DNA of 64,000 nucleotides, from contig CAMUZA010000005.1 of the NCBI GenBank assembly GCA_947165085.1, forward strand, positions 1 to 64,000. The letters are read 5' to 3'. The notes below the pieces were generated by a model. The model worked only from the letters and a program-made list of their open reading frames with translations. It was not told where the DNA came from and did not search any database. This document shows, one piece after another, positions 43,207 through 50,600 of the stretch. A program made the translations under genes and the position numbers. This stretch comes from an uncultured Clostridia bacterium (lineage in GTDB: Bacteria > Bacillota > Clostridia > Oscillospirales > Oscillospiraceae). Every line of letters begins with the position of its first letter. The first letter of the stretch is position 1.

Positions 43207-43619
43207 CTCCTTTGATTTGGAATGGAAAGGCCCCGGAGAAGCACTTTTGCGAAAGTGTATTAACCCACTATGGTACTTTCATCCTTCGGCTGCAAAGTAC
43301 CGTGGGCTCTGCGAGGCGGATGCGGCTGCTGCGGCAGCCTGCGCCGAGGATATGAAGTCGTTTTCGCTCCATATCCCCGGCGCGGGCAGCTTCAATTGTT
43401 CGCTGCCCTGTGCCGAAAAACCGCACCGTGGTCTTTCGGCAATCCTCCCTCGGAAGCCGTCGCTTCCCTCGTCCGGGCGAGAGACGTCAGGACGAAAAAG
43501 TTTCGGGAGGCTGGGGGGGGTGTGCGCGTTGAAAGAGTTATCATAATCTTTCGCGGCGGCAAAAAGAAAAGCGACTGTTCCGCACCTGCGTCGGCAGGCG
43601 ATTCCGGAACGGTCGTTTC
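43207..43619. other. Gene-free, hairpin-rich region before the relaxase; oriT candidate
   Basis: No gene is seen over 410 nt. Inverted repeats include CCCAC-TAT-GGTACTTT with AAAGTACC-GTGGG (43264-43306), GGATATG with CATATCC (about 43350-43378), and GCTGCTGCGGCAGC. A run of G (GGCTGGGGGGG) sits near 43510. MobV-type oriT sites lie directly upstream of their mob gene and contain inverted repeats, so this is the natural oriT location, but I see no match to a named nic consensus. Confidence 0.4.
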
Positions 43620-43826
43620 TTATTTCACGCTATTGAGAGCGTCCGTGTTTTGCTCCATCCACGCAAGCAATTTGTCTTTCGCGACCAGCAGACGGGACGC
43701 GACGTGCAGCGTCGGAAAGTCTGCCCGATGCAAAAGCTGATACGCACCTGCGCGAGAGATGCCCAGAAATTCTTTCAGCTCCTTCACGCTGAGAACAACG
43801 GGAAGTTCATCGAAGTTTTTGTACAT
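43620..43826 (-). CDS. Excisionase-type helix-turn-helix protein (copy 1)
   Basis: The 68-residue DNA-binding protein MYKNFDELPVVLSVKELKEF has a MerR/Xis-like winged helix, with LGISRAGAYQLLHRADFPTL as the recognition part. It resembles excisionase-family proteins of Firmicutes elements that direct integrase toward excision. GAAAGGAGAA supports the start at 43826. It is about 75-80% identical to the copy at 56349-56555, so the island contains two related modules. Confidence 0.85.
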   Translation of the reverse strand: MYKNFDELPVVLSVKELKEFLGISRAGAYQLLHRADFPTLHVASRLLVAKDKLLAWMEQNTDALNSVK

Positions 43827-44110
43827 GGGGTTCTCCTTTCGTAAGATTTGGTCTGCCTCATTCGCGGCACAGCAGACCATTCGCTGTGGCGCATTGGCTG
43901 TTTCACCTCCTGTTTGTTATGTAAAACTTCTCGCGCAAGCGCTTTGCAGTCCGATTTTTCGGACTCGCAATGTAGTATGATTATGGCATCAAGGTAAGGA
44001 GGAACCTCGACTGCCTCTGCCAATGGGAAAACTGGAACCGATTTTCGGAACTGTTTTCAGAAAAAACTTCATTTTTTTGATAAAATTCTTCTACTGCGGG
44101 AAAGGAGTGG

Positions 44111-45028
44111 GTGGCTTTGGAGGAATATGAAGAATGGGAAACCGAAACGGAGGACGATGCGTCCGATCTCGATCTCTTTTCCACTGATACGCTCGACGAT
44201 GCGTCGGAAAACGATCTTTGGGATGACGCAGAGCCGGATGACACGCCGGAGCCGGATGCCGGAGAAAAAGACGTATTTGAAATCGAACCGGACGAGGTCG
44301 AAGCGTCTCTCGATCTGTATGGAGAAACGGATGACGGCGATGACGATGTACTGCTGATTGGCTCTCTGAAAAAGCATCCGATCTATCAAACGCTCCTGGA
44401 ACAGAACAAGACGTCTGCCAAGCGTCAGCTGATCCGCGAGCTGAAAGAGGACGCCTTGGCGCGGATTGAATTCGCGGCGCGATCTCTGCGGGATTATGAG
44501 CAGATTCTTCTTTTCTGGGACAAAAGAGACGACGCCGCTGCCCGACGGCAGCGACTGCATGAGAACAACCGGGGCGACGTGCTGTTGGAATGGAACAGCC
44601 GTGTTTACGCCGCCAGCGGGATCGACTTGACCTTCCCGGCGTGGATGAACGAGCCAATGATCTCGCAGCTCCGCCGAGGGCAATTTCTGGATTGCCTGTT
44701 CGACTGCCCGTATGAAATGCACGACCTGACCGCGAAGGAATATCTCCGCAGACCGATTATGGAGCTGAAAGAGGAACACAAGGAGATCCTGCATTTTCTC
44801 TATCTTCGGCTGTACGATCCGCAGCGGCTCGCGGTCCTGCGCGGACAGTCTGCACGTAATGTCCGAAAGGTGCGGGACGTTGTACTGCGGAAGGTTCGCA
44901 GAAATGTTTACGCCGCTCTGCTGAAACAGCAAGCAGCAGGAAGAATTCTGACGCCGAGGGAGCGAGCGTTTCTCGAAGAATTCACGCCGGATGGCGTGAG
45001 AAGAAAGGATGGTGACGACTGTGCGTGA
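44111..45028 (+). CDS. Acidic protein with sigma-70 region-4-like HTH
   Basis: The 305-residue protein has a strongly acidic N-terminal third (EEYEEWETETEDDASDLD onward, about 1-85), a helical middle, and LKEEHKEILHFLYLRLYDPQ followed by QSARNVRKVRDVVLRKVRRN (about 225-275). The last part resembles region 4 of RNA-polymerase sigma factors. Similar proteins are common in Firmicutes mobile elements. The GTG start at 44111 is 4 nt after AAGGAG; TTG at 44117 is an alternative. The stop overlaps the next gene by 20 nt. Confidence 0.7.
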   Translation: MALEEYEEWETETEDDASDLDLFSTDTLDDASENDLWDDAEPDDTPEPDAGEKDVFEIEPDEVEASLDLYGETDDGDDDVLLIGSLKKHPIYQTLLEQNKTSAKRQLIRELKEDALARIEFAARSLRDYEQILLFWDKRDDAAARRQRLHENNRGDVLLEWNSRVYAASGIDLTFPAWMNEPMISQLRRGQFLDCLFDCPYEMHDLTAKEYLRRPIMELKEEHKEILHFLYLRLYDPQRLAVLRGQSARNVRKVRDVVLRKVRRNVYAALLKQQAAGRILTPRERAFLEEFTPDGVRRKDGDDCA

Positions 45029-45890
45029 TCTGTTTGCCAATACGAGCGCGCATTGGGGCAAGTATTCCGAATACGAATGGAAGACCGCGCCAGACGGGAA
45101 CTGCTATCTATTACCCGCAGATAAAGCAGAACCCAGCGTATATGATCCGATGCAGGACCCACATACGCTGGTGATCGACGCGTTGGAGGTCGGTATGATG
45201 CTGTTCCAGCGCGAGCCGGAGTCAAAGATCAAAGAGGCGATCCGATCGTTTGCAGAGAAGTACGGCATGCTCGGCATTATGACCGCGCTGCCGACAACGG
45301 CGGATATCATCGAATACGAAAAGGTCTATCTGCCGAAGAATCCGTTTCTGCGGAATGAAACGATGGAAACGAAGGACTATATCGGTCTGTTTTTCCCGTT
45401 CATTCAGCCAGATTTCAGCAAGAAAGGCGTGGAGTCCGTCTGGCGGACGGAGGACAAGCACGAGATCGCATTCGCGATGACCTTCCGGCAGGAGCCGCAG
45501 GCGATGGCGATGAGCTTGATGCGAAACTACGGCGAGCGATACGACTGGCTATGCAAGCTGTTTAAGGATTGGGTCGCACTTGCGATTACAACGCAGTTTT
45601 ACGTGGACGATAAAGAACGGAAAGACCCTGATACCGTCGCGCTCTACCGAAAGAGCATTGCCGCCTTCGACGGCAACGCGCCGACATATCGCATCGAACT
45701 GCGGGACAAACCCACGCTCGTCTGGGACTTCCATTCTCTGCTGCTGGACATCCGTTTCCTGCTCTGCCTGCTTCTGACAGACGATCAGACCCCGCTGCGC
45801 CTGTGCAAGAACTGCCTCAAGCCGTTTATCGCCGCTGAAACGGAAAGAGAATACTGCTCTGATGCGTGCAGGAATAATAATTCGGAATAA
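45009..45890 (+). CDS. DUF6076-like protein with C-terminal zinc motif
   Basis: The 293-residue protein has a mostly helical, acidic body and ends with a CxxC-14-CxxxC zinc-binding pattern in LCKNCLKPFIAAETEREYCS and DACRNN, as in MYND/DUF6076 proteins. It overlaps its upstream neighbour, and the two often occur together in integrative elements (inference from family habit). No enzymatic motif is visible. The ATG at 45009 has AAAGG adjacent; GTG at 45021 is possible. Confidence 0.7.
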   Translation: MVTTVRDLFANTSAHWGKYSEYEWKTAPDGNCYLLPADKAEPSVYDPMQDPHTLVIDALEVGMMLFQREPESKIKEAIRSFAEKYGMLGIMTALPTTADIIEYEKVYLPKNPFLRNETMETKDYIGLFFPFIQPDFSKKGVESVWRTEDKHEIAFAMTFRQEPQAMAMSLMRNYGERYDWLCKLFKDWVALAITTQFYVDDKERKDPDTVALYRKSIAAFDGNAPTYRIELRDKPTLVWDFHSLLLDIRFLLCLLLTDDQTPLRLCKNCLKPFIAAETEREYCSDACRNNNSE

Positions 45891-45968
45891 AAAAGTAGAA
45901 TCAGTCGGCATAATGTATTGCAATTTGCAAAACAATGTAGTACAATATGGGTGAAAGGTGGTGCGATT

Positions 45969-46265
45969 ATGAAAGACGCAACTGTCAGCGCACGTGTGGA
46001 ATACGGAGTGAAAACCGAGGCGGAGGATATCCTGCAAAAGCTCGGCATCCCGGTTTCTGTTGTGATCAATTCTCTGTATCGGCAGATCATCTTCCGCAAC
46101 GGGGTTCCGTTTTCCCTGACCGTCCCTACTCAGCCGAAGACGATGGACACGCTGACCGACGCAGAGCTGAATGCCAAGCTGCAGCACAGTTATGAGCAGG
46201 CGGCAGCAGGGCAAGGTCGTCCCTTCACCGAGGTCTTCGACGAGCTAGAGAAAGGGCTGAATTGA
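45969..46265 (+). CDS. RelB/DinJ-family antitoxin
   Basis: The 98-residue protein begins MKDATVSARVEYGVKTEAED and continues to a RelB/DinJ ribbon-helix-helix pattern (ARVEYGVKTEAEDILQKLGI and VVINSLYRQIIFRNGVPF, about 8-55). The C-terminal tail (EQAAAGQGRPFTEVFDELEK) would wrap the toxin. GAAAGGTGG precedes the start. Its stop overlaps the toxin start (TGATG). It probably represses its own promoter with the toxin. Confidence 0.88.
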   Translation: MKDATVSARVEYGVKTEAEDILQKLGIPVSVVINSLYRQIIFRNGVPFSLTVPTQPKTMDTLTDAELNAKLQHSYEQAAAGQGRPFTEVFDELEKGLN

Positions 46266-46591
46266 TGGACGAATACGAGATCATCATAACGCCCGACGCC
46301 TCGGAAGATCTGTGGGAGCTGCGAAACTATATTGCAGACGTCCTGCTCTCGCCGGAGACAGCTTTGAAATACGTCCGCACTGTTCGGCAGGAGATCGCCG
46401 GCCTCGCTCAGTTCCCTGCCCGCTTCAAGCCAATGGACGAGGAGTCTTGGCATTCCCGCGGTGTCAGAAAACTGCTTGCAAAGAATTTCTATGTATACTA
46501 CTGGATCGATGAGCCGAGAAAGCGCGTCTATGTGATGAACGTGATCTATGCCCGCCGCGATCAGTTCCAGGCGTTGGCACAAAAGAACTGA
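46265..46591 (+). CDS. RelE/ParE-family toxin
   Basis: The 108-residue protein MDEYEIIITPDASEDLWELR has the RelE/ParE fold: a basic helix pair, then RFKPMDEESWHSRGVRKLLA and NFYVYYWIDEPRKRVYVMNV (beta strands) and a terminal RRDQFQALAQ. Members either cut mRNA on ribosomes or inhibit gyrase; which applies here is not resolved. The start overlaps the antitoxin stop by one base, ensuring coupled translation and favouring antitoxin excess. Confidence 0.88.
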   Translation: MDEYEIIITPDASEDLWELRNYIADVLLSPETALKYVRTVRQEIAGLAQFPARFKPMDEESWHSRGVRKLLAKNFYVYYWIDEPRKRVYVMNVIYARRDQFQALAQKN

Positions 46592-46676
46592 AGGGATTAC
46601 AACACTAAAGCATGATTATTGCTTTATGCCAATCAAATTATCGCGAAAAACGAAATGACGGAAGCACAGTTCCTGT

Positions 46677-46814
46677 GTTGCCGGCATCCGCTACACCCTG
46701 CCGGAGGACAACAGTCAGATCTTCGCCTCCAAGTATTTCACCTACCTGCCCACCGAAGAAGAGCTCAAACGCGAGCTGCGGCTGGATGAATTCAACCCGT
46801 TGGAAACAGACTAG
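46677..46814 (+). pseudogene. Remnant of a PDDEXK nuclease-domain (DUF1016/YhcG) gene, C-terminal end
   Basis: The frame reads GIRYTLPEDNSQIFASKYFT then YLPTEEELKRELRLDEF and stops at 46812. This is the typical C-terminal end of DUF1016/YhcG nucleases (NxQIFASKY and LPTEEELKxEL). The preceding 300 or more codons, including the catalytic core, are missing. A GAAATGACGGAAGCAC string just upstream recurs near 46857, so recombination between short repeats may have deleted the gene. Confidence 0.72.
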
Positions 46815-46856
46815 AAAGACAACACTAGGATATTGCGGATAAAACCCCAAATAGCA

Positions 46857-46896
46857 AATGACGGAAGCACGTTTTTGTGCCTCCGTCATTCTTTTT
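46857..46896. terminator. Bidirectional terminator
   Basis: AATGACGGA-GCAC and GTGC-TCCGTCATT pair, followed by CTTTTTCT on the plus strand. It overlaps the end of the convergent HTH gene. Confidence 0.8.
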
Positions 46897-47083
46897 CTAT
46901 TTCCACAATCTCATTCGGCGTGCAATCCAGAATCCGGCATAGCCGACTGAGCGTAATCATGGTGATGTTCCGTCCTTTTTTCAGAGAGTCCAGCGTCCGG
47001 TTGTCAATGCCGCCCTTGAGCAGCTGATACTGCGTCACGCCCTTCTCTGTCATTGTTCTCCATAAGGGCTCATAGTTGAACAT
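46886..47083 (-). CDS. Small Cro/CI-type HTH regulator
   Basis: The 65-residue protein MFNYEPLWRTMTEKGVTQYQ has a compact helix-turn-helix: LLKGGIDNRTLDSLKKGRNI and TMITLSRLCRILDCTPNEIV. It matches the short XRE/YozG-like regulators of Firmicutes. The start at 47083 has GGTGAG upstream. It diverges from a 50-aa gene with a perfect palindrome (47140-47163) between them, the likely operator. Confidence 0.85.
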   Translation of the reverse strand: MFNYEPLWRTMTEKGVTQYQLLKGGIDNRTLDSLKKGRNITMITLSRLCRILDCTPNEIVEIEKE

Positions 47084-47139
47084 TGAACTCACCACCATTG
47101 CTAAACTACTGCAATTATATGGTGATTTCCGAAAAATAC

Positions 47140-47163
47140 ATATTGTGATTATCGTCACAATAT
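47140..47163. promoter_or_regulatory. Palindromic operator between divergent small genes
   Basis: ATATTGTGA-TTATCG-TCACAATAT is a perfect 9-bp inverted repeat with a 6-nt spacer. It lies between the HTH gene (start 47083) and the 50-aa gene (start 47202), overlapping the likely promoter of the latter (TATGAT near 47165). Confidence 0.75.
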
Positions 47164-47201
47164 GGTATGATGGTGATACAACAAAAGAGGAGGCCACGCC
47201 T

Positions 47202-47354
47202 ATGGAAAAAGATTATTTCATCGACACCCTATTCGACCTAATCAACGAGAGTGACGCACTGGAAGCAGATTTACAGGATGTTCATGCTGACCGTGATGGT
47301 CTCACAGTTGCCATGAAAGATGGCTCTGTGTTTATTCTAACCTTGACGGGGTAA
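47202..47354 (+). CDS. Small acidic protein (50 aa), unknown function
   Basis: MEKDYFIDTLFDLINESDAL leads into a short protein with a predicted helix followed by two strands (GLTVAMKDGSVFILTLTG). A strong ribosome site, AGAGGAGG, precedes it. It is divergent from a small HTH regulator with a shared palindromic operator, so the pair may form a small regulatory circuit. No family or function is recognised. Confidence 0.72.
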   Translation: MEKDYFIDTLFDLINESDALEADLQDVHADRDGLTVAMKDGSVFILTLTG

Positions 47355-47388
47355 TTCGACTTTGACAGGATAATTCAACGAAAAAGTA

Positions 47389-47417
47389 TTGCATTTCCTA
47401 TATTTGTTTGATAAAAT
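47389..47417 (+). promoter_or_regulatory. Promoter of the second LRR/SLH leader RNA
   Basis: TTGCAT (47389-47394), 17 nt, TAAAAT (47412-47417). The predicted start is about 47424, the first base of the leader's closing stem, matching copy A. Confidence 0.72.
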
Positions 47418-47423
47418 GATTTT

Positions 47424-47586
47424 GCGACGTAACTTCATATTTCCTTCCCTTGGAGGATGTGTTTTTGCTTTGGTAAAAACGCATGCTCATTTTCGGCATC
47501 CTCTAAAGGGATCGTTTGAAGTTGCGTCGCAGCAATGGAGCTGTGCGTTTTTCGTGCGCAGCCTCCAAAAAAGCTGCGCACTTTTT
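47424..47586 (+). ncRNA. Candidate riboswitch-like leader RNA (copy B) with terminator/antiterminator
   Basis: The closing stem is GCGACGTAACTTCA (47424-47437) with TGAAGTTGCGTCGC (47517-47530). Inner stems are TCCCTT/AAGGGA and GAGGATG/CATCCTC (47453-47459 with 47497-47503). The conserved AAAAACGCATGCTCATTT begins at 47475 and can pair with TGCGTTTTT (47544-47552). Antiterminator GGAGCTGTGC (47537-47546) with GCGCAGCCTCC (47556-47566) excludes terminator GTGCGCAGC (47554-47562) with GCTGCGCAC (47573-47581) plus TTTTT. Compared with 10070-10230 the stems differ by paired changes while loops are kept, which is evidence for conserved RNA structure. The gene start is 51 nt downstream. Confidence 0.82.
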
Positions 47587-47637
47587 ATGTTTCGGCAATT
47601 GTGTATTTAGAAAAAGAAATGAAAAGGGGCTATGCAT

Positions 47638-50600
47638 ATGAAAAAGCGAATGTTATCTGTACTATTAGCCTTTGCACTGCTGTGTACCATGCTGCCGCAA
47701 CTTGCCTTCTTTGCCAACGCAACGTTCTATTCTGGCTCTTGCGGTGCACAAGGCGACAATTTGACGTGGACGCTGGACACCGAAACCGGGTTGCTAACCA
47801 TTGAAGGAAGCGGTGGGATGGCGGATTGGAATCCTATCAATCCTCTCCCTCCATGGTACTATTCTAGAAGCTTGATTAAAAGTATTTCTATTAGTAATGA
47901 TACGTTTAACATTGGTTCCTATGCGTTTTATGAATGTGTTAATTTGTCAAGTGCTGTCCTTCCAGATAGTATTACTAGCATAGGTAGCAGCGCATTTGGC
48001 AGCTGCAGCAATTTGACAAATATTACCGTTCCCGCGGGGGTTAAGGTTATCGGGAGGAATGCATTTTCTTCCTGTTCAAGCTTAACATCTGTTTTCATCC
48101 CCAATAGCGTAACTACTATTGGTAGTAGTGCTTTTTCATATTGCACCGAACTAAAAAAAGTTACAATTCCAGCAAGTGTCAACAATGTTGCAGAGTGGTC
48201 AGGTGTTTTCGGCATGTTTTATGGATGTGTCAACTTAGGTGCTATTATTGTTGATGCGGATAATCCATGTTATAGTAGCGACTCTTGTGGTGTAGTGTTT
48301 AATAAAAATAGGACTGAGCTATTATGTTGCCCTCCTGGATATAAAGGTGCATACTCCGTACCAAACAGTGTGTTAAACATTGAAGAGTGTGCATTTTACG
48401 ATTGTAATGATCTGACTGAAATTGTAATTGGTTCTGGTGTATCAGAGATTGGTAATAATGCGTTTAACGGCTGCGTTGCCCTGGTTCAAGTAATTGTTCC
48501 TGATAATGTAAAAACAATTGGATACGGTGCTTTTCAAAATTGCACTGGTTTGCAAACTGTATCTCTTTCAGACGGCATAACATACATTGATGCCTCAACT
48601 TTCAGAAACTGTTCCAGTTTAACAAAGGTTTCGATAGAAAATTCGGTTTTGCAAATTGGTGAAGAGGCCTTTGAAGGCTGTACAAATTTAGTGGATATTA
48701 TAATTCCCGATGGCCTTAGAATTCTCGGTTCATTATCGTTTAGAAGTTGCAGCGCTTTGACTGATGTAACTATTCCCGATAGCGTTACCCAAATAAATAG
48801 TAATGCTTTTGCCTACTGTAATAATCTAACTAACATTGTAATACTAAACCCTAGTTGCCTAATAAAGGGCGGAAATAGCACTCTTGGTGTGCCTGGAACC
48901 ACAACAATCTTCGGCTATTCGGATTCTACTGCACAGACATACGCAGAAGAATACGGGTATACCTTTGCCGCGTTAGATGGTGAGCCATCCGGCGATCCGA
49001 TTTTGTCCGACGAAATCACGCATTTGATTTTTTCCGACCTTGCTTACCGTCACATTAACAGCAAATATGTGGGAAGGACTGTGTCGGAGTGGCAGGCAGA
49101 TATTACACAGGAAATCGACGAGGAGGCTGAAAAGCTGAGCACAGACCCCAATTATGAGCCGAAGCTGGATCACAACAGTTTCAACGAACTCAACGGTCAA
49201 TTATACGATTCTGATTCTTTGCGGGTCATTGACGTCTTAGGCATGGTGGGAGATTGGGTAATCAAGGAAGTGATTCACGGCGACAACGGCTACGCAGCTG
49301 CAGTTTTTCAAAAGGGCAACGATATTATCATTGCATACCGAGGCTCTGAGGGAGATATCATTAAATCTGTACAAGATGGTGAGGATTGGTCCGTTGACCT
49401 GGGATTTGCGCTGTTTGATTATCTGGATGAAGGGCAGTTTCGGGATGCGCTTGAAACGTATTACAAGTATGCTGACCAAGGAAACGTAACACTGACCGGA
49501 CATTCGCTGGGCGGCGCATTGGTTACTTATGTTTCGATTGTGACTGGCGCAGAGGGCTATTCCTTTGATGGTGCGGCTGGACATGTTGTGGATCTGACCT
49601 ATTTGTTCGAGCCTCTGAGAATTGATTTCTCATCTAAAAATAATATGACGTTCGCAAATTACACAGACCCGCCTGGCGCAAGCACCCTCGGAGCGGATTT
49701 GATTCAGCATACGAACGCAGATCTGTTTCCCGGCGTGTGCTATAAAACAAATCCGAATGCGGCAAAAAACGGCTATCCAGAATTTTTCTGGACGCATCAA
49801 CGGTTTTCTAATACAAAGCTGAGCGAAGATGGGAAAGCGATCGAGTTTATGCCGGTTGCTGAAACGCATTCACCGAAGGCGAAATGGTATGCATCTGTGG
49901 ATTATGAATATCTTGGCATTCTTGAGGGTGCCGCTGTCGGAGCCCTTGGCGGACTTCCATCTGGTCTGGCAGGAGGTGTTATCGGTGCAGGTGTAGGTAG
50001 GTTGGTCAAAAAAGGCAACGTGATCCTTGGCGACACTGGAGATGACAACCTCTCTGTACTCAGTTTTATCAGCAATCCCCTCGACTATACCGCAGTGGTA
50101 ACAAGAAATGTTATATATGGCGGAGATGGAAAAGATGTCCTTTACGGCGCGGCAGGCTCAGATGTCCTCGCCCCCGGCGAATTAAAGGGAGACTTGCTTT
50201 GCGGCGGCTTGGGCAACGACGATTATATACTTGATTGCAAAAACGGAGGAGAAGTATACATTTCAGATTCCAGCGGCAGCGATAGAATTATTCTAAACGG
50301 CGTTGATACGGTATATTCTTTTGAAAACGAGGGCTCAACTGCGGATGGAAAGTGGGAGATTTATTGTGCGAATAGCGTCCTAAGAATCTATGTCCAGAAA
50401 ACGATATTTAGCCATAAATTCTCTATCATAGATGTTTCAGGAGCATCGTATGGGACTGTTGACTCTAAGCGCATCACTACTCGCAGAGGAGAGCCCGAGG
50501 CAGAGGCAGATAAGGAAAGCAAAGAAATACTTGTACTGGGCGACGCGCAGATTGTGATTTATGATGAAAGCCGCACTGTGGTTTCAGAGATATCAACCAG

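Noticed and set aside
47424-47586. A c-di-GMP, T-box or other known riboswitch
   Set aside because: The GGGCAAAC-like and GNRA-receptor features of c-di-GMP-I are missing, there is no T-box GGTACC-type bulge, and other consensus motifs I can recall do not fit. A database search could still reveal a match.
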